Of a DNA stretch of 64,000 nucleotides, positions 7,743-16,362 are shown in pieces. Positions within the stretch are counted from its first letter, which is position 1, and the number at the start of each line of letters is the position of its first letter. The notes beneath the pieces are model-generated. The model did no database searches and had not been told where the DNA came from. It saw only the letters and a program-made list of their open reading frames with translations. Source of the stretch: Hymenobacter psychrotolerans DSM 18569 (GTDB lineage: Bacteria > Bacteroidota > Bacteroidia > Cytophagales > Hymenobacteraceae); the NCBI RefSeq assembly GCF_900142395.1, contig NZ_FRAS01000006.1, positions 124,001-188,000 of the forward strand, read 5' to 3'. The translations under genes were made by a program, and so were the position numbers.

Positions 7743-7775
7743 TTTGGCCGGCGTTCTGGCTTTCTGTTACCTTTG
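7743..7775 (+). promoter_or_regulatory. Promoter for the E2 gene
   Basis: TTTG (7743-7746), a 21-bp spacer and TACCTTTG (7768-7775) match the Bacteroidota sigma-70 consensus at both boxes. The E2 start codon is 47 bp downstream. This promoter is divergent from the hom leader; between them, 7669-7742 shows nothing else. Confidence 0.75.
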
Positions 7776-7821
7776 AGTCCGCAAATTCCCCACCCCACAA
7801 CACAACCCCTACCCCTACCGC

Positions 7822-9204
7822 ATGGCACGAGTGGAAATGACGATGCCCAAGATGGGCGAATCCATCATGGAAGGCACCGTCCTGAAATGGCTCAAACAAG
7901 TAGGTGACACCATCGAGCAGGATGAATCCGTGCTGGAAGTCGCCACCGACAAAGTCGATACCGAAGTGCCCGCCATCCATGCCGGTGTACTACAGGAAAT
8001 CCTGGTGCAGGAAGGCCAGGTAGTAGCGGTAGGTGCGCCCATTGCTATTGTAGAAACCGACGCGGCCAGCGCTGGCGCATCGGCTCCGGCCGCCGCCCCT
8101 GCTGCTTCGGCCCCCGCCGACAACGGAGCGGCCGACGTGCCTTACATGCCCGAAGCCGGCACGCCGCAGCCCGTAAGCGCACCCGCCGCGCAGCCCCAGA
8201 CCGGCCGCTTCTACTCGCCGCTGGTGCTCAGCATTGCCCGCGAAGAAGGCATTTCGATGGCCGACCTCGACTACCTGCCCGGCACCGGCAGCGAAGGCCG
8301 CGTTACCAAGAAAGACATCCTCGACTATGTGGCCGCCGGCAAAAAACCGCTGAATGCTTCGGCTTCGGCCCAGCCTCAGGCTGCTGCACCGCAGGCTGCT
8401 CCCGCCGCTGCTGCTTCCGCACCAGCTGCTGCCCCGGCTCCGCAGCCGGCCGCCGCTCAGCCAGCTGCCCCCAAAGCCGCGCCTTCGGTGAACGGCAACC
8501 AGGAGCTGATTGAAATGGACCGTATGCGCAAGATGATTGCGCAGCGCATGGTAGACTCGAAGCGCATTTCGCCGCACGTTACGTCCTTCGTGGAGGCCGA
8601 CGTGACGGACATCGTGAACTGGCGCAACAAGCACAAGGATGCCTACAAGAAGCGCGAAGGCGAAAACCTCACCTTCACGCCCATCTTCATCCAGGCCATT
8701 GCGCGCGCCATCCAGGATTTCCCGAACATCAACGTGTCGGTGGAAGGCGACTACATCATCAAGAAGCGCGACATCAACGTGGGTGTTGCTGTAGCGCTGC
8801 CCTCCGGCAACCTCATCGTGCCGGTTATTCACAACGCCGACCAACTCAACCTCAACGGCCTGAGCAAGCGGGTGAATGACCTGGCCAACCGCGCCCGCGC
8901 CAACAAGCTGAAGCCCGAGGATCTGGAAGGCGGCACCTATACCGTGTCCAACGTAGGCTCGTTCGGCAACGTGATGGGCACGCCCATCATCATGCAGCCG
9001 CAGGTGGCCATCATGGCTGTGGGCGCCATCAAGAAGAAGCCAGCCGTGATTGAAACGCCGCAGGGTGACCTTATCGGCATCCGCCACTTCATGTTCCTGA
9101 GCCACTCCTACGACCACCGCGTGGTAGACGGCTCGCTCGGCGGGCAGTTTGTGCGCCGCGTGGCCGATTACCTGGAGCAATTCGACCCGAACACGGCTAT
9201 TTAA
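7822..9204 (+). CDS. 2-oxoacid dehydrogenase E2 component (lipoyl acyltransferase)
   Basis: A 460-residue dihydrolipoyl acyltransferase, the core of a 2-oxoacid dehydrogenase complex. Domains in order: one lipoyl domain (residues 1-76; lipoyl Lys44 in ATDKVDTEVPA), an Ala/Pro linker, a peripheral-subunit binding domain (about 132-172, RFYSPLVLSIAREEGI), a second Ala/Pro linker, and the catalytic domain (about 230-460) ending with the active-site motif HRVVDG (about 432-437). The single lipoyl domain and MPKMGESIMEGT start fit branched-chain or 2-oxoglutarate E2 enzymes rather than pyruvate. A fused E1 alpha-beta of the branched-chain type is encoded at 40109-42502, so a branched-chain complex is the best guess. 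Followed by a small gene after a terminator. Confidence 0.92.
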   Translation: MARVEMTMPKMGESIMEGTVLKWLKQVGDTIEQDESVLEVATDKVDTEVPAIHAGVLQEILVQEGQVVAVGAPIAIVETDAASAGASAPAAAPAASAPADNGAADVPYMPEAGTPQPVSAPAAQPQTGRFYSPLVLSIAREEGISMADLDYLPGTGSEGRVTKKDILDYVAAGKKPLNASASAQPQAAAPQAAPAAAASAPAAAPAPQPAAAQPAAPKAAPSVNGNQELIEMDRMRKMIAQRMVDSKRISPHVTSFVEADVTDIVNWRNKHKDAYKKREGENLTFTPIFIQAIARAIQDFPNINVSVEGDYIIKKRDINVGVAVALPSGNLIVPVIHNADQLNLNGLSKRVNDLANRARANKLKPEDLEGGTYTVSNVGSFGNVMGTPIIMQPQVAIMAVGAIKKKPAVIETPQGDLIGIRHFMFLSHSYDHRVVDGSLGGQFVRRVADYLEQFDPNTAI

Positions 9205-9221
9205 GCTGCTGTACTTACTGG

Positions 9222-9252
9222 AAAGCCCGTCGTTCCGGCGGGCTTTTCTTTT
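9222..9252 (+). terminator. Intrinsic terminator after the E2 gene
   Basis: An 11-bp stem with one G-U pair (9222-9232 and 9236-9246), 3-nt loop, then a T-rich tail, 18 bp after the E2 stop. Confidence 0.8.
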
Positions 9253-9264
9253 GACCAACCCATT

Positions 9265-9471
9265 ATGAAAAACGTCATCACCCTGGGGGCGCTGGTTATT
9301 TCGCTGGCCCTGATTGTGTTTCTGTACCTGCGCCTCTCCGACGCCGAGCAGAAGCTGGCCGCCGCTGAGCAAAACGCCAAAGACTGCATGCAGGTCACGT
9401 TTCAGCTGCAGAACAAGCTCACGCAGGCCACCCGCGGCACCGCCCCCGACAGCGCCAAGGTCCGCAATTAG
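9265..9471 (+). CDS. Small membrane-anchored coiled-coil protein
   Basis: A 68-residue protein with one N-terminal membrane helix (residues 4-22) followed by a short heptad-like coiled coil (LSDAEQKLAAAEQNAKD) and a polar tail. It starts 60 bp after the E2 gene and beyond that gene's terminator. No family is recognised; small proteins like this are common and may oligomerise at the inner membrane. Confidence 0.6.
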   Translation: MKNVITLGALVISLALIVFLYLRLSDAEQKLAAAEQNAKDCMQVTFQLQNKLTQATRGTAPDSAKVRN

Positions 9472-9482
9472 CCAGCTAACTA

Positions 9483-9534
9483 TACGCCACAAAAAAGCCC
9501 GACCTTTCTCAAGGCCGGGCTTTTTTGTGGCGTA
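9483..9534. terminator. Bidirectional terminator
   Basis: A 19-bp perfect inverted repeat (9483-9501 and 9516-9534), extended inward by four more pairs past one mismatch, with A/T runs on both sides of the GC core. It serves the convergent genes ending at 9471 and 9546. Confidence 0.9.
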
Positions 9535-9545
9535 GTTACTCAGGT

Positions 9546-12125
9546 TTAGGGACGGCCGCCGCTGGGGCCCTGCGCGGGCGTGGCGCCGGCGCCGTTGCCA
9601 CCGTCGCCGCCATCCTTCAGGTCGTCGTTGTTGACGGAGCGTTTGCGGCGGGTGGGCGCCATGCTCATTTTACCGATGCGGTAGCTCACGTTCATCCGGA
9701 AGCCGGTACGCCGGAGCACGTTCACGCTGTTCTGGTCGAGGAAAGGCGTGCTGATGGAGTTGCGGATTTTGTTGGTTGGCGTGAAGAAGTTGTCGGCCCC
9801 GAAACCGATAGAGCCTTTCTTATCGGCGAAGTCCTTCTTCACCCCCATGCTGTACACCCCGAAGCCGCCCTGGTAGCCCTGCAGCTGCACCTGCCGGCCG
9901 CGGTAGAACGCAAAAGCCTGCAGCCCCCAGCCTTTGGTGAAGGCGTAGCCGCCCATCATCCGGCCGCTGGCCACCCAGCCTTCGTTGCTGGCGGCGTAGA
10001 GCGGGCTCGAAATGTTGTTGTCGAGGGTGGCGTAGTACAAGTCGGCACCGCCTCCCAGCGTCAGCTTGTTGTTGATGTTGATATTGGCGTTCAGGCTGCC
10101 CCCGTAAGCGTTTTCCGTCCCGATGTTGGCGTACGTCGTCCGCACGATGGCCCCGTCCTGGGTGCGAATCGGCTGGATGGAGCCGTCGGTGTTGCGCGCG
10201 AAAACCGAGAAGTTGAGCGAAGTCTGCTTGATGAACGTGTTGTAGCCCAACTCGTAATTGTTGGTGTACTCGGGCCGCAGCAGCGGGTTGCCCTCACTGG
10301 TGCTTACCTGGTTGGGCACCTGGCGGTTGGGGTTCAGAAACTGCAGCGAAGGACGCTGAATGCGGCGGTTGTAAGCGGCTTTCAGCACGTTGCCGTTGGC
10401 CAGCTTGCGCGACAGGTTCACGCTGGGTACCAGCACCCCATACGACGGAATGGAAGGCCCGTTTTCGGTGCGGAAGTTGGCGTCGATGGTGGTGTACTCG
10501 TAGCGGGCGCCGGCTTTCAGCGTGTAGCTTTTCAGGAAGCTGAGCGTGTACGAGGCATACGCCGCCGCTACGTTCTGGTTGTAGTCGAATACGTTCGAAA
10601 GGTTGGTGCCGGCCTGCGGCTGCCCGTTGAGCAGCGTGGTATAGTCGCTGTTTACGCGGCGCATGATGTCCTTGGCCCCGAATTCGAGCAGCTGGGTTTT
10701 GCTTAGCGGCGTCTGGTAGTCGGCCTGCAGCGTCACTTCCTGGTTGTAGCTGTCGTTTTCGTTGCGCAGGTTGTCACCGATGTCTTCGCCGCTCAGAATC
10801 AGGTTGGTGAAGTTGTTGGTTCGCGTGTTGCGGCTGTACTGGGCCAGCAGGCTGAACTCGCGCTGGGGCGTTTCGAACGTGCGCGTGTAGTTGAGCGTGG
10901 CATCCAGCGTGTTGGAGTTGTCCAGCACCTTGATGTCGCGCAGGCTGGATATCGGCAGGCGCCCATCAATATAGCTGATGTTAGTGCTTTGGTCGTCCTG
11001 ATAGTTGGAGCCGTTGCGCAACCCCAGCTGCACCGAGGCCGACAGGAAGTTGTACTTGTTGATGTCGTAGTCCCAGCCCAATGAGTAGCGCCCGAACAGG
11101 TTCTGGTTGCGGGTGTCGGCGGCCTGCACGGTGCGGCTCAGCAGCTCGCGGTTGCCCGGGTCCTCATCCTGGATGGAATAGGTCTGCTGCTCGTTGCGGA
11201 AGCTGCCGGGCGTATTGTACTGGCCCCGGCCGCCGCCGCCCAGCGAAAAGCCCATCTTGCCTACCCGGTACGAGGCGCTCAGGCCCAGGTCGGAGCTGCG
11301 CAGCCCCACGCTGGAGCGCAAATCCAGCGTGAAGCCCTGCAGGTTGTTCTGCTTGGTCACGATGTTGATGATGCCGCCCGAACCTTCCGCGTCGTACTTG
11401 GCCGAGGGCGAGGTAATCACTTCCACCGACTTGATCTGGTCGGCCGGAATCTGCTTCAGGGCATCGGCAATGCTATTGGCCGAGATGGTACTGGGCCGGT
11501 TGTTGATGAGCACCCGGATGTTGGAGCTACCGCGCAGGCTCACGTTCCCGTCGAGGTCCACGGAGAGCATGGGCACGCGCTTGAGCACGTCGGTAGCGTC
11601 GCCACCGCGGGTGGTTTCGTCCTTTTCGGCGTTGTATACGGTGCGGTCCACCTTCTCCTCTATCAGGCTGCGCTGGCCTTCCACCAGCACGTCTCCCAGC
11701 TTCTGCGCCGACGATTCGAGCGTGATATCGCCCAGCGCTACCGTGTTGCCCGCGTCGGTAATCACCACGCCGGTCTTCTCCACGTTCTTGTAGCCGATAA
11801 AGCTGATCTGCACGGTGTAGGTGCCGGCGGCTATGCGCGGAATCGAGAATTTGCCGTTGTCGTCGGCGGAGGTGCCGTCTATGGCTTTGCCGGTGGCCGG
11901 GTTCAGCAGCACCACGGTGGCGTAAGGCACCGGCTGCTTGGTGGCGGCATCCGTGATGACACCCGTAATTCGTCCGGAGCCTGCCTGCGGGGCGGCCTGG
12001 GGGGGCGCCTGGCCGGGGGCACCAGCCGGGCGCATAGCTCCTGCAGGCCGTTCGCCCTGTGGCATCTGTGCCCAGCCCAGTCGGCCAGCCGTGGTGAGAA
12101 CCAGAACGAGGAAAATCTTTTTCAT
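9546..12125 (-). CDS. TonB-dependent receptor-like outer membrane protein
   Basis: An 859-residue outer membrane protein. A signal peptide (residues 1-19, ending GWAQ) precedes a Gly/Pro/Ala-rich spacer, a carboxypeptidase-regulatory-like domain (about 52-135, from GRITGVITDAATKQPVPYA), a plug domain (about 150-260, with DVLKRVPMLSVDLDGNVSLRG and SAKYDAEGSGGIINIVTKQ) and a C-terminal beta barrel of the OMP_b-brl_3 type. This subfamily lacks a partner SusD gene, and none is seen here. The C-terminus ends in an unusual Gly/Asp/Pro-rich tail after the last strand. Substrate is unknown. Transcription ends at the bidirectional terminator at 9483. Confidence 0.9.
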   Translation of the reverse strand: MKKIFLVLVLTTAGRLGWAQMPQGERPAGAMRPAGAPGQAPPQAAPQAGSGRITGVITDAATKQPVPYATVVLLNPATGKAIDGTSADDNGKFSIPRIAAGTYTVQISFIGYKNVEKTGVVITDAGNTVALGDITLESSAQKLGDVLVEGQRSLIEEKVDRTVYNAEKDETTRGGDATDVLKRVPMLSVDLDGNVSLRGSSNIRVLINNRPSTISANSIADALKQIPADQIKSVEVITSPSAKYDAEGSGGIINIVTKQNNLQGFTLDLRSSVGLRSSDLGLSASYRVGKMGFSLGGGGRGQYNTPGSFRNEQQTYSIQDEDPGNRELLSRTVQAADTRNQNLFGRYSLGWDYDINKYNFLSASVQLGLRNGSNYQDDQSTNISYIDGRLPISSLRDIKVLDNSNTLDATLNYTRTFETPQREFSLLAQYSRNTRTNNFTNLILSGEDIGDNLRNENDSYNQEVTLQADYQTPLSKTQLLEFGAKDIMRRVNSDYTTLLNGQPQAGTNLSNVFDYNQNVAAAYASYTLSFLKSYTLKAGARYEYTTIDANFRTENGPSIPSYGVLVPSVNLSRKLANGNVLKAAYNRRIQRPSLQFLNPNRQVPNQVSTSEGNPLLRPEYTNNYELGYNTFIKQTSLNFSVFARNTDGSIQPIRTQDGAIVRTTYANIGTENAYGGSLNANININNKLTLGGGADLYYATLDNNISSPLYAASNEGWVASGRMMGGYAFTKGWGLQAFAFYRGRQVQLQGYQGGFGVYSMGVKKDFADKKGSIGFGADNFFTPTNKIRNSISTPFLDQNSVNVLRRTGFRMNVSYRIGKMSMAPTRRKRSVNNDDLKDGGDGGNGAGATPAQGPSGGRP

Positions 12126-12432
12126 GAACTTCTATTGAAAGATGCCGCCCGGCAAACCGGCGCGGCGTTATGGCTGCTCTATTGTTGGCGCGAACTTACC
12201 TCAGGTGCCAAAGGCCCGAAAATCAAACCGACTAACCAGCAGTTTCTGCCCCTGAAAACCCACAAATCATCCGCTGGTTTCGCCAGCCAGCCGAAGCCAC
12301 AGACACGCTTTTGCCGGCAAGGTTGGTTGAGCATCGGTTTTTTTTGGTTTCAGGTACCCGCTACGGCTGTGGCAAACAGAAAGGCTCCGGCTGAGTAGCC
12401 GGAGCCTTTCTGTAAATGGTTGACGGCACAGA
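12126..12432. other. Spacer of 307 bp between valS and the TonB receptor gene
   Basis: Apart from the valS terminator at 12376-12413 it contains a 10-bp palindrome (12311-12320) and a T8 run near 12335-12342. No riboswitch or gene was recognised; the receptor promoter is expected here but no clear TAnnTTTG match was found on the minus strand. Confidence 0.5.
12376..12413 (-). terminator. Hairpin terminator after valS
   Basis: Perfect 17-bp inverted repeat (12376-12392 and 12397-12413) with a 4-nt loop, 19 bp past the valS stop on the minus strand. The T-run after it is weak. Confidence 0.75.
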
Positions 12433-15084
12433 TTAAAAGATGTCCTCCATGTCCTCCAGCGCCGCCAAGCTCTGCTCCAGGGCCGTGATTTTGGCTTCGG
12501 CGTCGGCCAGCTTCTGCCGCTCGCGCTCCACCAGGTCGGCTTTGGCGTTGGCCACGAACTTCTCGTTGGCCAGCTTCTTCTGCACCGAATCCCGGAAACC
12601 CTGCGCGTACTCCAGCTCTTTGGTGAGGCGCTCCTTCTCGGCGCCCAGGTCAATCTGGCCTTCCAGCGGCACAAAAAACTCCGCGCCACCTGATACGAAG
12701 CCCACCGAAGCCGCCGGCGCCGCATCCACCACCGAAATTTCGGTGAGGGCGGCCAGCTTCCGGATAATGCCGTCGTAGTCCTGCAGCAGCTCGGCGTCCT
12801 CGGTTTTGGCGGCCAGCGTCAGGGGCTTGTTGGGACCCAGGCCTTTCTGGTTCCGGATGGTGCGCACGCCCGCTACAATGTCGAGGGCGCGCTCCATGCG
12901 GGCCAGCGGCTCGGCGCTGCCGGCTACAGGCTGCGCCTTGGGCCACGCCGCTACGCATACATAGTCCTTGGGGCCCCGCTCCGCCAGCTCGTGCCAGATT
13001 TCTTCCGTGATGAAGGGCATGAACGGATGCAGCAGCTTGAGCAGCGTTTCGAGGAAACCGGTGGTCAGGCGCAGCGTTTCGGGGTCAATCGGGGCCTGGT
13101 AAGCCGGCTTGATCATCTCCAGATACACCGAGCAGAAGTCGTCCCACACCAGCTTGTACACGGTCATCAGCGCGTCGCTCATCCGGAACTTCTCGAAATG
13201 CTCGTCCAGCTCGGCCAGCGTGGTCTGCAGCTTGGCTCCGAACCACTCCACGGCCTTCTCATTCACGAAGGGCAATGCGGCGTCTACTTCCCAGCCCTGT
13301 GTAAGGCGGAAGGCGTTCCAGAGCTTGTTGGTGAAGTTGCGGCCCTGCTCTACCAGCTTAATATCGAACAGCAAATCGTTGCCGGCCGGCGACGAGAACA
13401 ACATGCCGGTCCGGACGCCGTCGGCGCCGTACTGCGCAATCAGGTCCAGCGGGTCGGGCGAGTTGCCGAGCTGCTTGCTCATCTTGCGGCCCTGGTCGTC
13501 GCGCACGATGCCCGTGAGGTAGACGTTGCGGAACGGCACTTCCTTGCGGTATTCCAGCCCGGCCATAATCATGCGCGCCACCCAGAAAAACAGGATTTCC
13601 GGGGCCGTTACCAGGTCGTTGGTCGGGTAGAAATAGTTGACATCGGCGTTGTCGGGGTCCTTGAAGCCGTCGAACACCGAAATCGGCCACAGCCACGACG
13701 AAAACCACGTATCCAGCACGTCCTCGTCCTGGCGCAGGTCCGAGAGCTGCAGGGCGTCGTTGCCGCTCTGTGTGCGGGCCAGCTTCAGGGCTTCCTCGGC
13801 GTTCAGGGCTACCACAAACGTGCCATCGGGCAGGTAGTAGGCCGGAATGCGCTGGCCCCACCACAGCTGCCGCGAAATGCACCAGTCGCGCACGTTCTCC
13901 ATCCACACCCGGTACATGTTCTTGAACTTGGGCGGGTGCAGCTTGATTTCGTCGGTTTCCACGGCTTCCAGCGCCGGCTTGGCCAGGTGCTCCATTTTCA
14001 GGAACCACTGCAAGCTCAGGCGCGGCTCAATGACGGCGCCGGTGCGCTCCGACGTCTGCAGTACGCTGGCGTACTCCTCCACCTTCACCAGATGGCCGGC
14101 TTCCTGCAGGTCTTTCACGATGTTGCGGCGGGCCGCAAACCGGTCCTGGCCCACGTACAGCTCCGCCTTCTCGTTCAGCGTGCCGTCGTTGTGGAGGATA
14201 TCAATTACCGGCAGGTTGTGCTTGAGGCCCAGCTCGTAGTCGTTCAGGTCGTGCGCCGGCGTCACCTTCAGCGCGCCCGTCCCGAAGTCGATGCTCACGT
14301 ACTCGTCCAGAATCACCGGAATTTCGCGGCCCAGCAGCGGAATCCGCACGTTGGTGCCGTGTAGGGACGTGTAGCGCGGGTCGTTGGGGTTCACGGCCAC
14401 GGCCACGTCGGCCATGATGGTTTCGGGGCGCGAAGTAGCAACGGTCAGAAACTGGCCTTCCTGCCCTACTACTTCGTAGCGCAGGTGGTACATTTTGGCC
14501 ATCGTGTCCTTCGGAATTACTTCCTCGTCTGACAGCGCCGTGCCGCCTTTGGGGTCCCAGTTTACCATCCGGATGCCGCGGTAAATCAGGCCTTTCTGGT
14601 GCAGATCCACGAACACGCGCAGCACGGCCTCGGTCAGCTCGGGCTCCATCGTGAAGCGCGTCCGGTCCCAGTCGCAGGAGGCGCCCAGCTTCTTGAGCTG
14701 CTCCAGAATGATGCCGCCGTACTTCTCCTTCCACTCCCAGGCGTGTTCCAGAAACTGCTCCCGGGTCAGGTCCTTCTTCTCGATGCCTTTCTCCTTGAGC
14801 AGCGCCACCACCTTGGCCTCCGTGGCAATGGAAGCGTGGTCGGTGCCGGGCACCCAGCAGGCTTCCTTGCCCTGCATGCGGGCGCGGCGCACCAGCACAT
14901 CCTGAATGGTGTTGTTGAGCATGTGGCCCATGTGCAGCACGCCCGTCACGTTGGGCGGCGGAATCACAACCGAATACGGCTGTTTGCGGGGGTTGGCCTT
15001 GGCTTTGAAGAAGCCCTGCTCCTGCCAGCGCTGATACCATTTGGCTTCAACGTCGGCCGGCGTATAGGTTTTGGCGATAGACAT
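12433..15084 (-). CDS. valS: Valyl-tRNA synthetase
   Basis: An 883-residue class I aminoacyl-tRNA synthetase that charges tRNA-Val. The HIGH motif appears as HMGH (about 51-54) within PPPNVTGVLHMGHM, and KMSKS as KMSKQ (about 533-537). The editing domain lies between them, the anticodon-binding domain follows, and the last 60 residues form the Val-specific coiled-coil arm (EKERLTKELEYAQGFRDSV). Length is typical for the family. ATG 15084 is preferred to the in-frame TTG at 15090. A minus-strand promoter box TACTTTTG lies 32 bp upstream. Confidence 0.98.
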   Translation of the reverse strand: MSIAKTYTPADVEAKWYQRWQEQGFFKAKANPRKQPYSVVIPPPNVTGVLHMGHMLNNTIQDVLVRRARMQGKEACWVPGTDHASIATEAKVVALLKEKGIEKKDLTREQFLEHAWEWKEKYGGIILEQLKKLGASCDWDRTRFTMEPELTEAVLRVFVDLHQKGLIYRGIRMVNWDPKGGTALSDEEVIPKDTMAKMYHLRYEVVGQEGQFLTVATSRPETIMADVAVAVNPNDPRYTSLHGTNVRIPLLGREIPVILDEYVSIDFGTGALKVTPAHDLNDYELGLKHNLPVIDILHNDGTLNEKAELYVGQDRFAARRNIVKDLQEAGHLVKVEEYASVLQTSERTGAVIEPRLSLQWFLKMEHLAKPALEAVETDEIKLHPPKFKNMYRVWMENVRDWCISRQLWWGQRIPAYYLPDGTFVVALNAEEALKLARTQSGNDALQLSDLRQDEDVLDTWFSSWLWPISVFDGFKDPDNADVNYFYPTNDLVTAPEILFFWVARMIMAGLEYRKEVPFRNVYLTGIVRDDQGRKMSKQLGNSPDPLDLIAQYGADGVRTGMLFSSPAGNDLLFDIKLVEQGRNFTNKLWNAFRLTQGWEVDAALPFVNEKAVEWFGAKLQTTLAELDEHFEKFRMSDALMTVYKLVWDDFCSVYLEMIKPAYQAPIDPETLRLTTGFLETLLKLLHPFMPFITEEIWHELAERGPKDYVCVAAWPKAQPVAGSAEPLARMERALDIVAGVRTIRNQKGLGPNKPLTLAAKTEDAELLQDYDGIIRKLAALTEISVVDAAPAASVGFVSGGAEFFVPLEGQIDLGAEKERLTKELEYAQGFRDSVQKKLANEKFVANAKADLVERERQKLADAEAKITALEQSLAALEDMEDIF

Positions 15085-15115
15085 CGTCAAGCGAAAAATC
15101 GGTTGGAATTAGGCG

Positions 15116-15123
15116 CAAAAGTA
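15116..15123 (-). promoter_or_regulatory. valS promoter -7 element
   Basis: Minus-strand TACTTTTG matches TAnnTTTG and gives a leader of about 25 nt before the valS ATG. No clear -33 box was seen. Confidence 0.55.
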
Positions 15124-15328
15124 GGCATTTCACGGGGCTCCGCAGATAGTCTTCTTATTCATGCTCCACCCGGCCCTTGGCCTGTTCAGAGACCTATTTT
15201 CCCAAATCGGCCTTCTCGTGGAGTTTTCAAGTAAATTTACCGCTGCACCACAGGCCGGCATCCGTCGGCCGTGGCAACCATATAGCTAAATTGCGCATCC
15301 TCTCTTCACCTCAGCCCCTGCGCCTGCT

Positions 15329-16276
15329 ATGGCCGCTTTATTTAAATTCCGTAAATCTTCGCCGGTAGCGCCGGCGGCCAGTGTGGCCGCTGCGCCGGCT
15401 CCGGCTCCGCCTACTGTAATGCCCTCGGCCGGCACGCTGCGCGTCGGGATGGGCCAGCTGCTGGTGGAAGGCGGCGAGCCCGACCGCAACCTGGAGCGCG
15501 CGGCCCTGATGATTGCCGAAGCCGCCCAGCAGCACTGCGACGTGGTGCTGCTGCCAGAAACCCTCGACTTTGCCTGGACTCACCCCAGCGCGCTGGCCGA
15601 AGCGCAGCCCATTCCCGGCCGCTACTCCGACCTGCTGTGCCAGGAAGCCGTGCGCCATCAGCTCTACATCTGTGCCGGCCTGACGGAGCGCGCGCCGGAC
15701 GGCCGCAACTATAATGCGGCCATCCTCATCAACCCGGCCGGCGAAATCATCACGAAGTACCACAAAATCAACCTCCTGACCGTGGAGCAGCCCTACTACG
15801 CGGTGGGTCAGACGCTGAACGTGGTGGATACGCCTCTGGGCAAAATCGGGGTCAATATCTGCGCCGACAACTTCCTCGATGGCCTCAGCATCGGGCACAC
15901 GCTGGCACGTATGGGGGCCGAGTTTATTCTGTCGCCCTCGTCCTGGACCGTCGATTATTCTATCACGGAGGAGGACGACCCGTACCGCGAGAAATGGGTG
16001 AAGCCGTATTCCATTCTGGCTAAGCTGTACAACGTGACGGTAGTGGGCACTACCTCGGTCGGCTATATTGTGGGCGGGCCGTATGAGGGCAAGAAAAGTG
16101 TGGGCTGCTCGCTGGCCGTAGACGCTTCGGGGGTGCGGGCGCAGGGCACGTTCAACGAATTTGCCGGCGACTTGGTAGTGGCCGACCTGCCGCGGCCGGT
16201 GCGGGCCGAAAAGGGCACACAGATTGGCGAGATGCTGCTTCGCAAAGGCTTCCGGTTTGATGTGTTGCCCGACTAA
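15329..16276 (+). CDS. Carbon-nitrogen hydrolase (nitrilase superfamily amidase)
   Basis: A 315-residue nitrilase-fold hydrolase. The catalytic triad can be read: Glu77 in LPET, Lys146 in KYHKINLL and Cys178 in NICADN, with the usual spacing. The first 33 residues are an Ala/Pro-rich extension before the domain begins at GTLRVGMGQ. The family cleaves C-N bonds of amides, releasing ammonia. Its immediate partner, 86 bp downstream on the same strand, is a PP-loop sugar amidotransferase that needs ammonia. Glutamine-dependent NAD synthetase combines exactly these two folds, so this enzyme may be the ammonia donor. Substrate remains unproven; generic omega-amidase activity is the alternative. Confidence 0.88.
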   Translation: MAALFKFRKSSPVAPAASVAAAPAPAPPTVMPSAGTLRVGMGQLLVEGGEPDRNLERAALMIAEAAQQHCDVVLLPETLDFAWTHPSALAEAQPIPGRYSDLLCQEAVRHQLYICAGLTERAPDGRNYNAAILINPAGEIITKYHKINLLTVEQPYYAVGQTLNVVDTPLGKIGVNICADNFLDGLSIGHTLARMGAEFILSPSSWTVDYSITEEDDPYREKWVKPYSILAKLYNVTVVGTTSVGYIVGGPYEGKKSVGCSLAVDASGVRAQGTFNEFAGDLVVADLPRPVRAEKGTQIGEMLLRKGFRFDVLPD

Positions 16277-16362
16277 TTTTTACCAGATTGGTTGGTTTTA
16301 ATGCCTCTTTAATATGAGAAAATGACCTTGCAGCCTCTCTGTCCCTCTTCCCTACCTATTGC

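Noticed and set aside
7405-7776. A 123-codon plus-strand frame over the SAM riboswitch
   Set aside because: It covers the riboswitch, terminator and both promoters; the structural RNA explains the sequence.
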